Of a stretch of 64,000 nucleotides of DNA, positions 18,341 to 27,366 are shown piece by piece (position 1 is the stretch's first letter; every line of letters starts with the position of its first letter). The stretch covers positions 682,001 through 746,000 of the forward strand of contig NZ_JADQTN010000002.1 in NCBI RefSeq assembly GCF_017812015.1, in the 5' to 3' direction. The notes beneath the pieces are model-generated. The model did no database searches. It was not told the DNA's origin and saw only the letters and a list, made by a program, of their open reading frames with translations. This DNA comes from Pontixanthobacter sp. CEM42 (GTDB taxonomy: Bacteria > Pseudomonadota > Alphaproteobacteria > Sphingomonadales > Sphingomonadaceae). A program made the translations under genes and the position numbers.

Positions 18341-19669
18341 TCAGGGTGACGGTTCGTTCTGGACGGGAAGGTCAAGAACGCGGCCTTGTTTGACGGCCAT
18401 CCCGATAGCGCCGAGTGCACCGAAATCCTCCAACGGATTTGCAGTAAGCGCTAGGAAGCTCGCCTCGCACCCCGGCGCATTGCACCCAATTGCGCGATCC
18501 GGAAAAATCACTTGTGGCGTGTCGATTGTGGCGATGCGCAGCAATTCCGAACGAGTGAACAGCGACCGGCTCGCTTCGGCAATCAAGCCGTCCAATATTG
18601 TAGCGGAATAAGCGTTCGATCCAATCGTAAAACGCACGCCCGCATTGCGCAAAGCACGCGTGTTGGCATCTTCACGGCGGCGCACCTCAGGATTCTGATT
18701 TTTCGCCCACTCAGATGCGATCAGCGTGACGGCGCTGCCAGCCTCGGACACTTTTTCCGCCAGTTCTTTGCTGATCAGACACCCCGCATCGGATTGAGCG
18801 TAGAAATACAAATTCGGCTCCGACGTGTCTTGATAGCATGGTAGGTGGGTCAATATGTCCGCTTCGTTGGCGACCGCTGCCTCAACATCGGAAATATCAC
18901 TGACTGCAACTGCGATTCTGAGCCCGCTACTGCGCGCGCGATCAGTGATCATTGGCAGCAAAGCTGGGTCCACGCCGCCAATTGCCCAGCTATCATAGCT
19001 ATTGTTGGCATATTCTGCGCTGTGACGGAGATAGATTTTCACAAGATCGGGGGTGTCGCGCAGGAGACCGCGCCAAACAGCGGCGATATCATCTTCGCTT
19101 TCGACGACCCAATACGCATTGCCGAGCCGGCGTTTGCTCGCACGAATTTCGGCCTGCCGTGCGACTTGCTGCTCATAGCCATAAATTCTTAGGGCTGTAG
19201 CTTCGTAAATCTCCGCAGGATGGCTGGATGGTCCAGTCACACCGCCGAGTGCAGTGGCTACATCGACCGTATTCCAATCATCAAATTTTGGCCGAATTGC
19301 GCTTACCGATGATGCAGGCGCGGTAGTTGTCAGAGCGTAGAAGACGCCGCTGCGTAAATTGTTCTCATTGTGTGTATTGTATGAGTAGCTGCCATCAAAC
19401 TGGTGGGTGTGTGCATCACCAAGTGGTGCAATAACATATTTGCCGCCAAGATCGACGATCCGGTCTTCTGCTACGCCGTCCCCAACGAAGCGGCCATTGC
19501 TCGTAACTCGGTCTCCAGCGACAAATATTTCGCCATTGAACCAGTAGCCATTGGTATAACGGATGGTTTCATTTTCAGTGTCGGAAGCCGTGGCGGATGC
19601 GCCGACAATGCTTGCACAGAGCAGAGCGCCAGTAGCGAGTGCTAGGCGTGATGAGACAAAGACCGACAT
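18341..19669 (-). CDS. Secreted amidohydrolase family protein
   Basis: 442 residues with a signal peptide (MSVFVSSRLALATGALLCASIVGASATAS). An N-terminal beta-strand region GYWFNGEIFVAGDRVTSNGRF precedes IAPLGDAHTHQFDG, the HxH metal motif of the amidohydrolase superfamily. Further signatures are KIYLRHS (possible carbamylated Lys), ILTHLPCY (His ligand) and FTIGSNAYSATILDGL, where the usual catalytic Asp (GSD) is Asn. Substrate unknown; the loss of the Asp could mean altered or lost hydrolytic activity. Periplasmic. Confidence 0.8.
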   Translation of the reverse strand: MSVFVSSRLALATGALLCASIVGASATASDTENETIRYTNGYWFNGEIFVAGDRVTSNGRFVGDGVAEDRIVDLGGKYVIAPLGDAHTHQFDGSYSYNTHNENNLRSGVFYALTTTAPASSVSAIRPKFDDWNTVDVATALGGVTGPSSHPAEIYEATALRIYGYEQQVARQAEIRASKRRLGNAYWVVESEDDIAAVWRGLLRDTPDLVKIYLRHSAEYANNSYDSWAIGGVDPALLPMITDRARSSGLRIAVAVSDISDVEAAVANEADILTHLPCYQDTSEPNLYFYAQSDAGCLISKELAEKVSEAGSAVTLIASEWAKNQNPEVRRREDANTRALRNAGVRFTIGSNAYSATILDGLIAEASRSLFTRSELLRIATIDTPQVIFPDRAIGCNAPGCEASFLALTANPLEDFGALGAIGMAVKQGRVLDLPVQNEPSP

Positions 19670-19736
19670 TAGAAACTCCCTCTAGTGAACATCCAATCTA
19701 AATACGGACGTCCTGTCGGGAAAGATGCAAAGCTTG

Positions 19737-21158
19737 CTATTGCGCCTGCTTGGTCCCGCGTTCTGTCAATCCAATTGCATCGCGTCTGATCCAGCGCCAC
19801 GTGAGCAGCACGGCAGCGACCGCTAGACCTGTAGCCAGACCGATCCACACGCCGATCCCCTCGAGCGGTGTCCAGAAGCCGAGCCACATTGCGACACCAA
19901 ATCCGGGCACCCAATAGGCGAAGATCGCGATCCACATCGGGACGCGCGTATCTTGTAAACCGCGCAGCGCACCGGCGGCTACGGCTTGCAGGCCGTCGAC
20001 CAATTGGAACGCCGCTGCGATCACCAGATACTGCAGTGCGAAACCGACCAGTACCGCATTCTTCGCAGCATCGGGATCCACATAGATGTGCAGCAGCGTG
20101 CGCGGCATCAATATCATTGCCGAGCAGGATATCGCCATAAAGCCCGTGCCGACCACCATCGCGGACCAGCCTGCGCGTTTCATACCGTCCTTGTCGCGTG
20201 CGCCGTAGAAATAACCCACACGAATGGTGGCCGCTTGGCTTACCCCGAACGGGACTTGGAAGGCGAGAGCAGCGATTTGCAAAGCGAGCGTATGCGCCGC
20301 CAGCTGCGGCGTACCAATGTTGCCCATCAGGAACGCGGCGGCGCCAAAGATGCCAGCCTCGGCAGAGACAGTCAGCGCAATCGGTGTACCGATTTTCAGG
20401 ATCGACCATAGGCGCGCCCAATCGGGCGACCACCAGCGGCCAAAGATGTGATAGCGATGCATGTTCCGATCGAGCCGGATCGCGATAATATAGCAGCCAA
20501 GCGTAAACAGCGCCGTGATGATCGTCGCAATCGCTGCGCCTTGAAGGCCCAGTTCGGGCGCGCCGAAATTGCCGAAGATAAACGCATAGTTTGCCAGTGC
20601 ATTCACGCCGATACCCAGAGCCGAAATTGCCGTCGCGAAGATCGGCCTGCCCAATGTCGAGACAAAATTGCGCAGCACCGCTGCCAGCAGCATCGGGATC
20701 ATCGACCAGATGATGACAATCATATACTCGCTGGCGAGTGCAATAATCTCAGGCTGCTGACCGGTCGCGCGGGCAATCGGCACGATAGCCATACAGGCGG
20801 CCATAGCGGCGATGCCGACGATCACAGCCAGCCACAGTGCCATGCGCGTTGCGCGGCGGATCGGACGCAATGCAGGGGCGCGTTCGCCGAGCTCTGCCGC
20901 AATGATCGGCGCGACTGCCCCGACCAGCGAGGATAAGGCCCACAGTAGCATGCCGAACCATGACACTGCGAGCGCGGCAGCAGCCAGCGGCGCTTCGCCC
21001 AGTCGCGCGATAAAGATCACATCGACGGCGTAAGTCAGCATCTGCAGAATATTGGCGAGCGCCAGCGGCCAGGACAGCTTGAGTGTTGCTGCTAGCTCTG
21101 TGCGCCAGGGTGTCCGATCAGTCGGATGCCCGGCATTTATGGAGTCGATCTGCGTCAT
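19737..21158 (-). CDS. MATE family efflux transporter
   Basis: 473 residues with about twelve hydrophobic helices; N-terminal segment LKLSWPLALANILQMLTYAVDVIFIARLGEAPLAAAALA and PFGVSQAATIRVGYFYGA in the second half are typical of MATE (NorM/DinF-like) proteins. Expected to export cationic drugs or metabolites in exchange for Na+ or H+. A long frame on the same strand (19669-20433) is a shadow of it. Separated by 67 bp from the amidohydrolase gene, so they may be co-transcribed. Confidence 0.93.
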   Translation of the reverse strand: MTQIDSINAGHPTDRTPWRTELAATLKLSWPLALANILQMLTYAVDVIFIARLGEAPLAAAALAVSWFGMLLWALSSLVGAVAPIIAAELGERAPALRPIRRATRMALWLAVIVGIAAMAACMAIVPIARATGQQPEIIALASEYMIVIIWSMIPMLLAAVLRNFVSTLGRPIFATAISALGIGVNALANYAFIFGNFGAPELGLQGAAIATIITALFTLGCYIIAIRLDRNMHRYHIFGRWWSPDWARLWSILKIGTPIALTVSAEAGIFGAAAFLMGNIGTPQLAAHTLALQIAALAFQVPFGVSQAATIRVGYFYGARDKDGMKRAGWSAMVVGTGFMAISCSAMILMPRTLLHIYVDPDAAKNAVLVGFALQYLVIAAAFQLVDGLQAVAAGALRGLQDTRVPMWIAIFAYWVPGFGVAMWLGFWTPLEGIGVWIGLATGLAVAAVLLTWRWIRRDAIGLTERGTKQAQ

Positions 21159-21312
21159 AAAGCTGTCCCGGATAGGCGCGCGGTATAATCATACAAAGTG
21201 GAAATTCGCCCGGTAAGAGATTTCAGTTGCGGCCGCGTCTATCCCGCCACAAAGCAATCTTGCGATCGCGCGGCCTTCGCGTCACAAAGCGCGCATTCTT
21301 GAGGAGTGATAG

Positions 21313-21744
21313 ATGCGAGTTCAATTTGTGACGATTGGCATGGGCGCAGCCTTACTCTCGGCATGCGGAGAGCAGGCTGACAGTTCCAGCGACAGCGTTA
21401 CTGTTGCTTCAAGTGAAACAACCTCGGTGGCAACAGAGCAGACCAATGTCGTCGGCGCTCGCCCTGCCAGTTTCGCGCAATGCGTGGCGTGCCACCGCGT
21501 AGAGCCGGGCAAGAACGGAATAGGTCCCTCGCTTGCGGGCGTGTATGGGGCCAAGGCAGGGCATGTCGGCGACTATGCTTACAGCCCGGCGATGCGCGAG
21601 TCCGGTCTGGTATGGGATGCGGCGACGCTGGATCGCTACCTTGAGAACCCGCGCACGACTGTGCCTAACACCAAAATGAGCTATGGCGGGATGCGCAGTG
21701 CGGAAGATCGCGCACGTATTGTCGCGTATTTACAAACGCTTTAG
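21313..21744 (+). CDS. Class I cytochrome c, membrane-anchored lipoprotein
   Basis: 143 residues. Lipobox LLSAC (Cys about residue 18) predicts lipid anchoring in the periplasm, followed by a Ser/Thr-rich linker to about residue 50. The c-type haem motif is C57-VA-C60-H61 and the axial Met is M122 in TKMSYGG, giving a small cytochrome c550/c2-type domain. Probably a periplasmic electron carrier. ATG 21313 is preceded by GAGGAGTGATAG. Divergent from the MATE gene. Confidence 0.9.
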   Translation: MRVQFVTIGMGAALLSACGEQADSSSDSVTVASSETTSVATEQTNVVGARPASFAQCVACHRVEPGKNGIGPSLAGVYGAKAGHVGDYAYSPAMRESGLVWDAATLDRYLENPRTTVPNTKMSYGGMRSAEDRARIVAYLQTL

Positions 21745-21791
21745 CGACAGCCTGCGTTAGACGGCGGGCTTTCGACAAGGACCTGCCGACC

Positions 21792-22190
21792 ATGCTCAAT
21801 ACGCTTAGATATTTGCCGCTCGTTGCTGTGGTGGCGTTCGCTGTTCCTACAACTGCGCAGAGTGATGAAGAAATTTATGAAGGCGCGGTGAATTGCTCCG
21901 CTTTACATTCTTATATCAGCGGTGCCCTTGAAGGCGAAGATGACGAGACAGCGGAAGAGTTTTTTGAGAGCGGAACGCGGTTCTTCACGTTGGCGCTCGT
22001 CCGGAACGAGCAGAACGCCGAAAAGGATTTGAACATGATCCTTGATGGCCTGATCGAGAAGGTCAATGGGATGGAAGAAGACGCTGAAATAGAGGCGTTT
22101 ATCGCCTCCGGTATCACTCGGTGTGATACGTTCCGCGAAAGCGTCGCAGAAGAATATGACGCTATCGATTTTGAAGAAGACGAGGAATAG
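21792..22190 (+). CDS. Secreted acidic protein, unknown function
   Basis: 132 residues, signal peptide MLNTLRYLPLVAVVAFAVPTTAQ then a strongly acidic mature protein ending DAIDFEEDEE. Two cysteines (VNCSALHSYI and ITRCDTF) might form a disulfide. The distribution of helices (EEFFESGTRFFTLALV) suggests a small helical bundle. No family recognised. It follows the cytochrome gene by 47 nt on the same strand. Confidence 0.7.
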   Translation: MLNTLRYLPLVAVVAFAVPTTAQSDEEIYEGAVNCSALHSYISGALEGEDDETAEEFFESGTRFFTLALVRNEQNAEKDLNMILDGLIEKVNGMEEDAEIEAFIASGITRCDTFRESVAEEYDAIDFEEDEE

Positions 22191-22243
22191 GTCACCGGCC
22201 TGTGCGATGCAGAGCGAACCAGCAGAAGCGGAGGACCATCCTG

Positions 22244-22732
22244 ATGGTTGAGATGTTGTCGCCAACAAGAACTCTTCTAGCTGCTGCCTCAGCCACTTTT
22301 GCACCGAGCACTGCAAAAGTGGCCGTGTTTAAGCCGGTCGACGGCTGCGCAAAGTCCGACGAAGGGAACCCGCAGCTTCAGGAGCAGATCGCAATTTGCC
22401 AGGCTGCTCTCGAAAAAATCAGCGGGCTGCGCGAGGACTATCGCCCCAAATTCCGGTACGAAGAAAACCAGATTTGGGCGGATGCTTACGTTCAGCAGAA
22501 ATACGGTTTTCTACGTATTTTGATCGCCCAGAAGGAATTTCGGACCGCTGGTGAGACTCTGACCAAACCCGTTTGTGCGCAGTTCAGCCTCGCAAAACAG
22601 CACTTTGCAAGCATTCCTTCCATCGCTGACGAGAGGGAATGGTTTGGCGAAGCTGATTTAAATCTACGCAACATGGCGGACCGAATTACCGCGCGTTGCG
22701 CCGCAGGGTCGCCTGAACCCATGACTGACTAA
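22244..22732 (+). CDS. Putative exported protein, unknown function
   Basis: 162 residues from ATG 22244, chosen because GGAGG lies 9 nt upstream and a weak signal-like segment (TRTLLAAASATFAPSTA) begins there; a GTG at 22202 opens the same frame. Four cysteines (GCAKS, ICQAAL, VCAQF, ARCAAG) are spread through the mature part, suggesting disulfides in the periplasm. Same orientation and similar acidic helical character as the preceding gene, possibly an operon. No recognisable domain. Confidence 0.6.
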   Translation: MVEMLSPTRTLLAAASATFAPSTAKVAVFKPVDGCAKSDEGNPQLQEQIAICQAALEKISGLREDYRPKFRYEENQIWADAYVQQKYGFLRILIAQKEFRTAGETLTKPVCAQFSLAKQHFASIPSIADEREWFGEADLNLRNMADRITARCAAGSPEPMTD

Positions 22733-22750
22733 GCGGTTATAATCTAGCCA

Positions 22751-25018
22751 TTACTCTTCTCCGAGACTCGCCAAGGGCTTGGCGTTTGCCACAACATCCT
22801 TTGGCCATGTCACCGGAAACTGCGTTTGCGGATTGAAGGTTTCACCCATATCGGCGGCTTCGGCTGCGGCGATTTCTTCAGCGGTCAGAAACTCGCTCGG
22901 CTCCAGCGCGAACACGTCCAGCCCGCGGCTGATCTCGGTTCCGTAGATGCGCCCATTGTACCAATAGGCTGACCAGTAACCGCCCGTGATCAACTGATCT
23001 TTGTCGACAGGGCCGCGGTCAAAATATGCGATCTCGAACGGGTTTTGCGCGTCTGTAAAGTCGATCACGCTAATACCGCCTTGGTACCATGCCTGCACAA
23101 AGATATCGCGGCCCGGAACGGGTATGATCGAGCCATTGTGGGCGACGCAGTTTTCTTTGTCGCTTTGCGGCGCGGGCAATTTGTAGAGACTACGGAATTC
23201 CAGCTTTCCATCGACGATTTCATAGATCGCATTGGCGCCCCAATTGCGCGGATCGGCGGCTTGGCAGCGCGGACGACCGCCGCCGCCCCATTCGTCGGTG
23301 AACAGCACTTTGGTGCCGTCATTGTTGAACGTTGCAGAGTGCCAATAGGCAAAGCCTTTATCGACCACCTCATCGATCCGCTTGGGCGCACGGGGGTCGG
23401 AGATATCAAAAATGATACCGTTACCCGAACATGCGCCTGCGGCCAGTTTTAGCGACGGGAACACGGTAATGTCGTGGCAGTGATTGGTGGAATTGGTGTC
23501 CTGCGTTCCTTCGCCATGGTCGCCGCCCTGCCATAGACCGGCGAGGCGTCCCGTGTCCGGATCGGCAAAGACTGCGGGGCTATCCACGATCCGTGACTTG
23601 GATGGATCAGCCACAGGAATTTCGATCACATCGATACGGAATAGGGCCGTACGATCATCGCCGGGCACATCGCCGATACAGCCGGTCAACTCTTCCTCAT
23701 CGCGAATGCGCGACGTGCCGGAGTTGTAGACAATCAGAGTCTCATCGGTTTGCGAGACAACCGAATGGGTGTGCGATCCGCGGCAGGTCTGGACCTGCCC
23801 GACTTGCACAGGATTGGTGATGTCGGAAATGTCGAAGATACGCAGGCCGCGGAAGCGTTCTTCGCTGACGCGTTCGGCTACACCTTGCAGTCCGCAATCT
23901 ACCCGTGCGCGGGTGTCCTGAACGCTCATCAGCAGTAGATCACCGACAATCGAAACATCGCCTTGCCCGCCGGGGCAAACGGTCGAGCTGACCAGCGACG
24001 GCATACCGTCTTGGCCGAGTTTGTAAGCGTTGAAACCGTGGTAATTGCCCGCGACCAGAATGTCGCCGGAGAAAGCCATATCGGTATTGGCGAAACTCAG
24101 CAGCGGGCTGCGTTCTGCAAATTGTGGTTCGTCCTCTTCTTCCTGTTCATCGGTATTTTGTTCGTCCCGATCACGTCCGCGCTCGATCATCGCAGCGAGC
24201 ACATCGGTGACCGCTTTGACATCGCTCTTCTCTTCTTCGTCCTTCTTAATTTCAGGACGTAAGCCGGCTGGGTTGGCAGGATCGAAAAAGCCCGCTGGCT
24301 TAGGCAGCGCCGTTACCAATCTCAGATTGCTGATCGATTGGCCTGCGTCTCTGAAACCCGCCGTCAAGGTTGCGCGCGGATCGCTCGATAGGCTGGCAAG
24401 TATGGCATTCATCCGCTCGATTTCGGTGTTCTGATCGTTCACCACCTCATCGGTAAACTCCAGAAATACAGGATCGGCAGCGGTGCCCGGCTGATCCTTA
24501 AGGTCCTCGACCATATCAATCGCACCTTGGTGGTGACGGATCATCAGTTCCAAAAACAGACGGTCGAAATTGGTCCCGCGTGCAGCGGCAAGTTGCTGCA
24601 TTTGATCGGGTGTGGCCATGCCCATCATTCCCATGTGATGCGCGTGGCCCATGCCTGCCATTTCCAGCGACTCACCGCGCTCGGTAAGCCAATTGCTCAT
24701 GAACTCAATTTCGTCTTTCTGAGAACCGCTGATCTTGCCGCCAATCGCGACAACCTCTTCCATGTTCGTCCGCTCAGCAATCAACGCAGACATATCGACC
24801 GCTTGCTGGTGGTGGACGATCATCCCTTGCATGAACATCACATCAGCATGCGCATAAGAATTATCGGCGAGCGCGACAGCTTGTTCCGCAGTAAGCTGCT
24901 TCGTTGGCTGGCCAGGCGCGCCCGGTTGCACGATCCGCGCGTCTTGAGCGGTTGCCGATACGCTGCTCAAAAGCGCAGTTGCGGCGACTGTGGCGAATAG
25001 ACGAGTCTTGGTCAGCAT
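22751..25018 (-). CDS. DUF305 - LVIVD fusion protein, secreted
   Basis: 755 residues. Signal peptide MLTKTRLFATVAATALLSSVSATAQ. Residues about 40-215 hold a DUF305 domain with two HHQ motifs, MIVHHQQAVDMS and MIRHHQGAIDM, the pattern seen in four-helix ferritin-like DUF305/CopM proteins that bind copper or silver; the linking segment is His/Met rich (GMGHAHHMGMMGM). From about 300 onward the protein is a repeat-rich LVIVD-type beta-propeller (LRIFDISDITNPVQVG, GIIFDISDPRAPKRI, VIDFTDAQNPFEIA), after an acidic linker (DRDEQNTDEQEEEDEP). Probably a periplasmic or surface metal-responsive protein. The two domains are usually encoded separately. Confidence 0.88.
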   Translation of the reverse strand: MLTKTRLFATVAATALLSSVSATAQDARIVQPGAPGQPTKQLTAEQAVALADNSYAHADVMFMQGMIVHHQQAVDMSALIAERTNMEEVVAIGGKISGSQKDEIEFMSNWLTERGESLEMAGMGHAHHMGMMGMATPDQMQQLAAARGTNFDRLFLELMIRHHQGAIDMVEDLKDQPGTAADPVFLEFTDEVVNDQNTEIERMNAILASLSSDPRATLTAGFRDAGQSISNLRLVTALPKPAGFFDPANPAGLRPEIKKDEEEKSDVKAVTDVLAAMIERGRDRDEQNTDEQEEEDEPQFAERSPLLSFANTDMAFSGDILVAGNYHGFNAYKLGQDGMPSLVSSTVCPGGQGDVSIVGDLLLMSVQDTRARVDCGLQGVAERVSEERFRGLRIFDISDITNPVQVGQVQTCRGSHTHSVVSQTDETLIVYNSGTSRIRDEEELTGCIGDVPGDDRTALFRIDVIEIPVADPSKSRIVDSPAVFADPDTGRLAGLWQGGDHGEGTQDTNSTNHCHDITVFPSLKLAAGACSGNGIIFDISDPRAPKRIDEVVDKGFAYWHSATFNNDGTKVLFTDEWGGGGRPRCQAADPRNWGANAIYEIVDGKLEFRSLYKLPAPQSDKENCVAHNGSIIPVPGRDIFVQAWYQGGISVIDFTDAQNPFEIAYFDRGPVDKDQLITGGYWSAYWYNGRIYGTEISRGLDVFALEPSEFLTAEEIAAAEAADMGETFNPQTQFPVTWPKDVVANAKPLASLGEE

Positions 25019-25085
25019 GTCGAAGCGATCCTCTAAATCTTAGTGGCGCTGTGCTGGCCCAGAATTGACTCGATGCCAAGGACAA

Positions 25086-25119
25086 ACAGAAAAGGGCGGC
25101 ACCTTGCGGTACCGCCCTT
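25086..25119 (-). terminator. Intrinsic terminator of rplJL
   Basis: A 12-bp stem (25119-25108 with 25103-25092) with a GCAA loop on the minus strand, then TTTCTGTTTG. Its 31-nt core is identical to the terminator at 3083. Confidence 0.88.
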
Positions 25120-25199
25120 CCATCTGCAGGCGCTTCAAGTCACCTACAAAACTTGTAACAAGATCACTTGAGCGTGCTCAAGCAGCCTGTCTCACCCAA

Positions 25200-25574
25200 T
25201 TACTTGAGTTCAACAGTACCGCCGGCTGCTTCGATCTTGCCTTTGATTTCTTCGGCTTCAGCTTTGTTGACGCCTTCTTTGATCGGCTTAGGAGCGCTCT
25301 CAACGAGGCCCTTCGCTTCAGTCAGACCCAGGCCAGTGATGGCGCGGACTTCTTTGATCACTTGGATCTTCTTGCCACCGTCACCGGTGAGAACGACGTC
25401 AAATTCGTCTTTCTCTTCAGCAGCAGCTTCACCGCCGCCAGCGGCTGGGCCAGCAACAGCAACTGCAGCAGCGGCGCTAACGCCCCACTCTTCTTCCAGT
25501 GCTTTGGCGAGTTCAGCTGCCTCGAGGACAGTCAGTTTTGATAGTTCTTCAACAAGCTTGGCGATATCGGCCAT
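25200..25574 (-). CDS. rplL: 50S ribosomal protein L7/L12
   Basis: 124 residues, full length. N-terminal dimerisation domain ([32 protein letters not shown]), Ala/Gly-rich hinge (33-52), and the C-terminal factor-binding domain [23 protein letters not shown] ... [12 protein letters not shown]. Forms the multimeric ribosomal stalk with L10. Second gene of the rplJL operon, 83 nt after rplJ, then a terminator; rpoB does not follow. Confidence 0.99.
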   Translation of the reverse strand: MADIAKLVEELSKLTVLEAAELAKALEEEWGVSAAAAVAVAGPAAGGGEAAAEEKDEFDVVLTGDGGKKIQVIKEVRAITGLGLTEAKGLVESAPKPIKEGVNKAEAEEIKGKIEAAGGTVELK

Positions 25575-25657
25575 GACTTAATACTCCAAATAAATGACCC
25601 CGATAGATAATCGGGCAGGGCGAAAAATGCCCCAGAATGTTCAATTCAAAAAACCGC

Positions 25658-26173
25658 TTACGCCGCTTCTGAGGCTGCAAATGCACCAAAGACGCGAGCA
25701 AGCTTGTTGGCGGGTGCGTTGACGACCTGAGCGATTTTCGTCGCAGGTGCGTTAACGAGGCCAACAATCGTGCCACGAAGCTCGTCGAGGCTTGGCATGG
25801 AGGCAAGTGCCTTTACGCCAGCTTCATCAAGCATCTGACCGCCCATCGATCCGCCAACGATTTCGAGCTTGTCGTTCGTTTTGGCGAATTCCACGGCAGC
25901 TTTGGCAGCAGCGACAGGGTCGCTTGATGTTGCCAGAGCAGTCGGGCCAGTGAGCAAGTCACTCAGGCCTTCATAATCCGTGTCTTTCAGGGCGAGATTG
26001 GCAAGACGGTTTTTCGCAACCTTGTACGATGCACCGGCTTCACGCATTTTTCCGCGCAGTTCAGTGGACTGAGCCACTGTCAGGCCGAGATTGCGGGTCA
26101 CAACGACCACGCCGCTCTCGTTGAAAGTTGCGTTAAGACCAGCGACCGCTTCGGATTTTTGCGAACGATCCAT
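25658..26173 (-). CDS. rplJ: 50S ribosomal protein L10
   Basis: 171 residues starting [31 protein letters not shown], with [13 protein letters not shown] in the rRNA-binding domain and an Ala-rich C-terminal helix ([14 protein letters not shown]) that carries L7/L12 dimers. Usual length. AAGGAG precedes the start. rplK and rplA are not upstream in this window. Confidence 0.98.
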   Translation of the reverse strand: MDRSQKSEAVAGLNATFNESGVVVVTRNLGLTVAQSTELRGKMREAGASYKVAKNRLANLALKDTDYEGLSDLLTGPTALATSSDPVAAAKAAVEFAKTNDKLEIVGGSMGGQMLDEAGVKALASMPSLDELRGTIVGLVNAPATKIAQVVNAPANKLARVFGAFAASEAA

Positions 26174-26191
26174 GTCTTACTCCTTCACTAT

Positions 26192-26218
26192 GGTTGCGGC
26201 ACAACATGCCCCGCAACC
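26192..26218 (-). promoter_or_regulatory. Hairpin in the rplJ mRNA leader
   Basis: Perfect 8-bp stem (GGTTGCGG at 26192-26199 with CCGCAACC at 26211-26218) and an 11-nt loop, ending 18 nt before the rplJ start codon. Its position fits the L10-(L12)4 autoregulatory leader found before rplJ in other bacteria, but I did not identify the conserved kink-turn. Confidence 0.4.
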
Positions 26219-26453
26219 GGCTACGTTTGTCCATGACACCAGAAGCATCACGGGCGAGTCCATTGATGGGGAAGGAGGGTGCGGGGCTACGAAAGCGATC
26301 CGCGATACGAAGGCCAATTGGCTTTCGTGAAAATCTCTAATCCCCGTCTAGGCTGGAAATTAAGACCGGCATATTCCGGTCACCAACTGTCTTGGACGGA
26401 TGTTCACTGGACCCGTCAGCCCAGCGAACGAGGGCGCAAATAGCCGATTGCGG

Positions 26454-27140
26454 TCAGGAGTCAACCGATTTGGGCTGCGGGACGGAGCGCAGCAACATTA
26501 CCGCAACCCACAGATACCAGATGATCTGACCCAGTCCGAAGACATCGACCAAATCTCCCAAACTTGGAATAATGGTGGCGATCCCGACCAGACCGAGGGC
26601 AATGCCCAGCCAAGCGAGCAGTTTCGGCATTTGGTCTGTCCGCATCGCGAGCCCGCTGACCATCGCCATCCAGATACCGCCGAGCAGCTCGTTGCCGCCA
26701 CCCAGTGCGTCTTGCACCAGAGAGATGGCCACCCAAGCGCTCGCCGCCTCATCGGGAAACTCGGTCGCTAATGGGACAATTGCATGCATCCCGGCCAAGC
26801 TAATCATGCCGCTCGCAATGACGATTGCAGCCCACATCAATCCGAAGGTGGTGGTAATTTGCATCCAGCCTTCAATCTCGACCGATGCCCGGCGGTGCAT
26901 TGCTATGACCAGAGCAACCAACGCACAGCCGGCCATCGGATACAGAACGAGCATTGCGATCGAGAGCACCGATTGGTTGTCGGTGATGAACGCGATGTTG
27001 CCGGCTGGCCCGGCATATCCCGTGCCATCAATCACGCCGATAAACAGCGCAAACCCGAAGATATAGGACGCAGCCATTATCGCCGCAGCGATGCCGCCTG
27101 CGCGGTCCAGATCATGCGTCATTCGGTTGTCCGTTTTCAT
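26454..27140 (-). CDS. Multi-pass membrane protein, DUF4386-like
   Basis: 228 residues with about six hydrophobic segments (GGIAAAIMAASYIFGFALFIG, SIAMLVLYPMAGCALVALVIAM, FGLMWAAIVIASGMISLAG, and three more). General resemblance to DUF4386 proteins; function unknown. The start at 27140 overlaps the end of the XRE gene; an ATG at 27122 is an alternative. Last gene of a four-gene operon with the XRE regulator, DUF2975 protein and a 43-residue peptide. Confidence 0.75.
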   Translation of the reverse strand: MKTDNRMTHDLDRAGGIAAAIMAASYIFGFALFIGVIDGTGYAGPAGNIAFITDNQSVLSIAMLVLYPMAGCALVALVIAMHRRASVEIEGWMQITTTFGLMWAAIVIASGMISLAGMHAIVPLATEFPDEAASAWVAISLVQDALGGGNELLGGIWMAMVSGLAMRTDQMPKLLAWLGIALGLVGIATIIPSLGDLVDVFGLGQIIWYLWVAVMLLRSVPQPKSVDS

Positions 27141-27366
27141 AGGCCAGCAAATCCCCTGGCTGGCATTCCAGCTCTCGGCAAATTGCTTCCAGCGTACTGA
27201 AACGGATTGCCTTGGCTTTGCCGGTTTTGAGGATCGACAGATTGGCGAGAGTTAAGCCAACGCGTTCTGCCAGCTCGGTCAGAGTCATGCGGCGGTCGTG
27301 CAGAAGGTCATCGAGTTTCACGGTAATGCTCCCGTTTGTGGTTTCGTCACTATTGGCTGGGGGCAT
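27112..27366 (-). CDS. Small XRE/Cro-type HTH regulator (YozG-like)
   Basis: 84 residues from ATG 27366. The helix-turn-helix reads MTLTELAERVGLTLANLSILKTGKAKAIRFSTLEAICRELECQPGDLLAY across residues 28-75, the compact form found in YozG-type regulators that are encoded with DUF2975 membrane proteins. The start shares one base with the stop of the DUF2975 gene (TGATG). It probably controls its own operon. A longer frame to 27573 lies inside the DUF2975 gene and is rejected. Confidence 0.9.
   Translation of the reverse strand: MPPANSDETTNGSITVKLDDLLHDRRMTLTELAERVGLTLANLSILKTGKAKAIRFSTLEAICRELECQPGDLLAYENGQPNDA

Noticed and set aside
19669-20433. Minus-strand 254-codon frame within the MATE gene
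   Set aside because: Arg/Gly-rich out-of-frame translation of the MATE gene.
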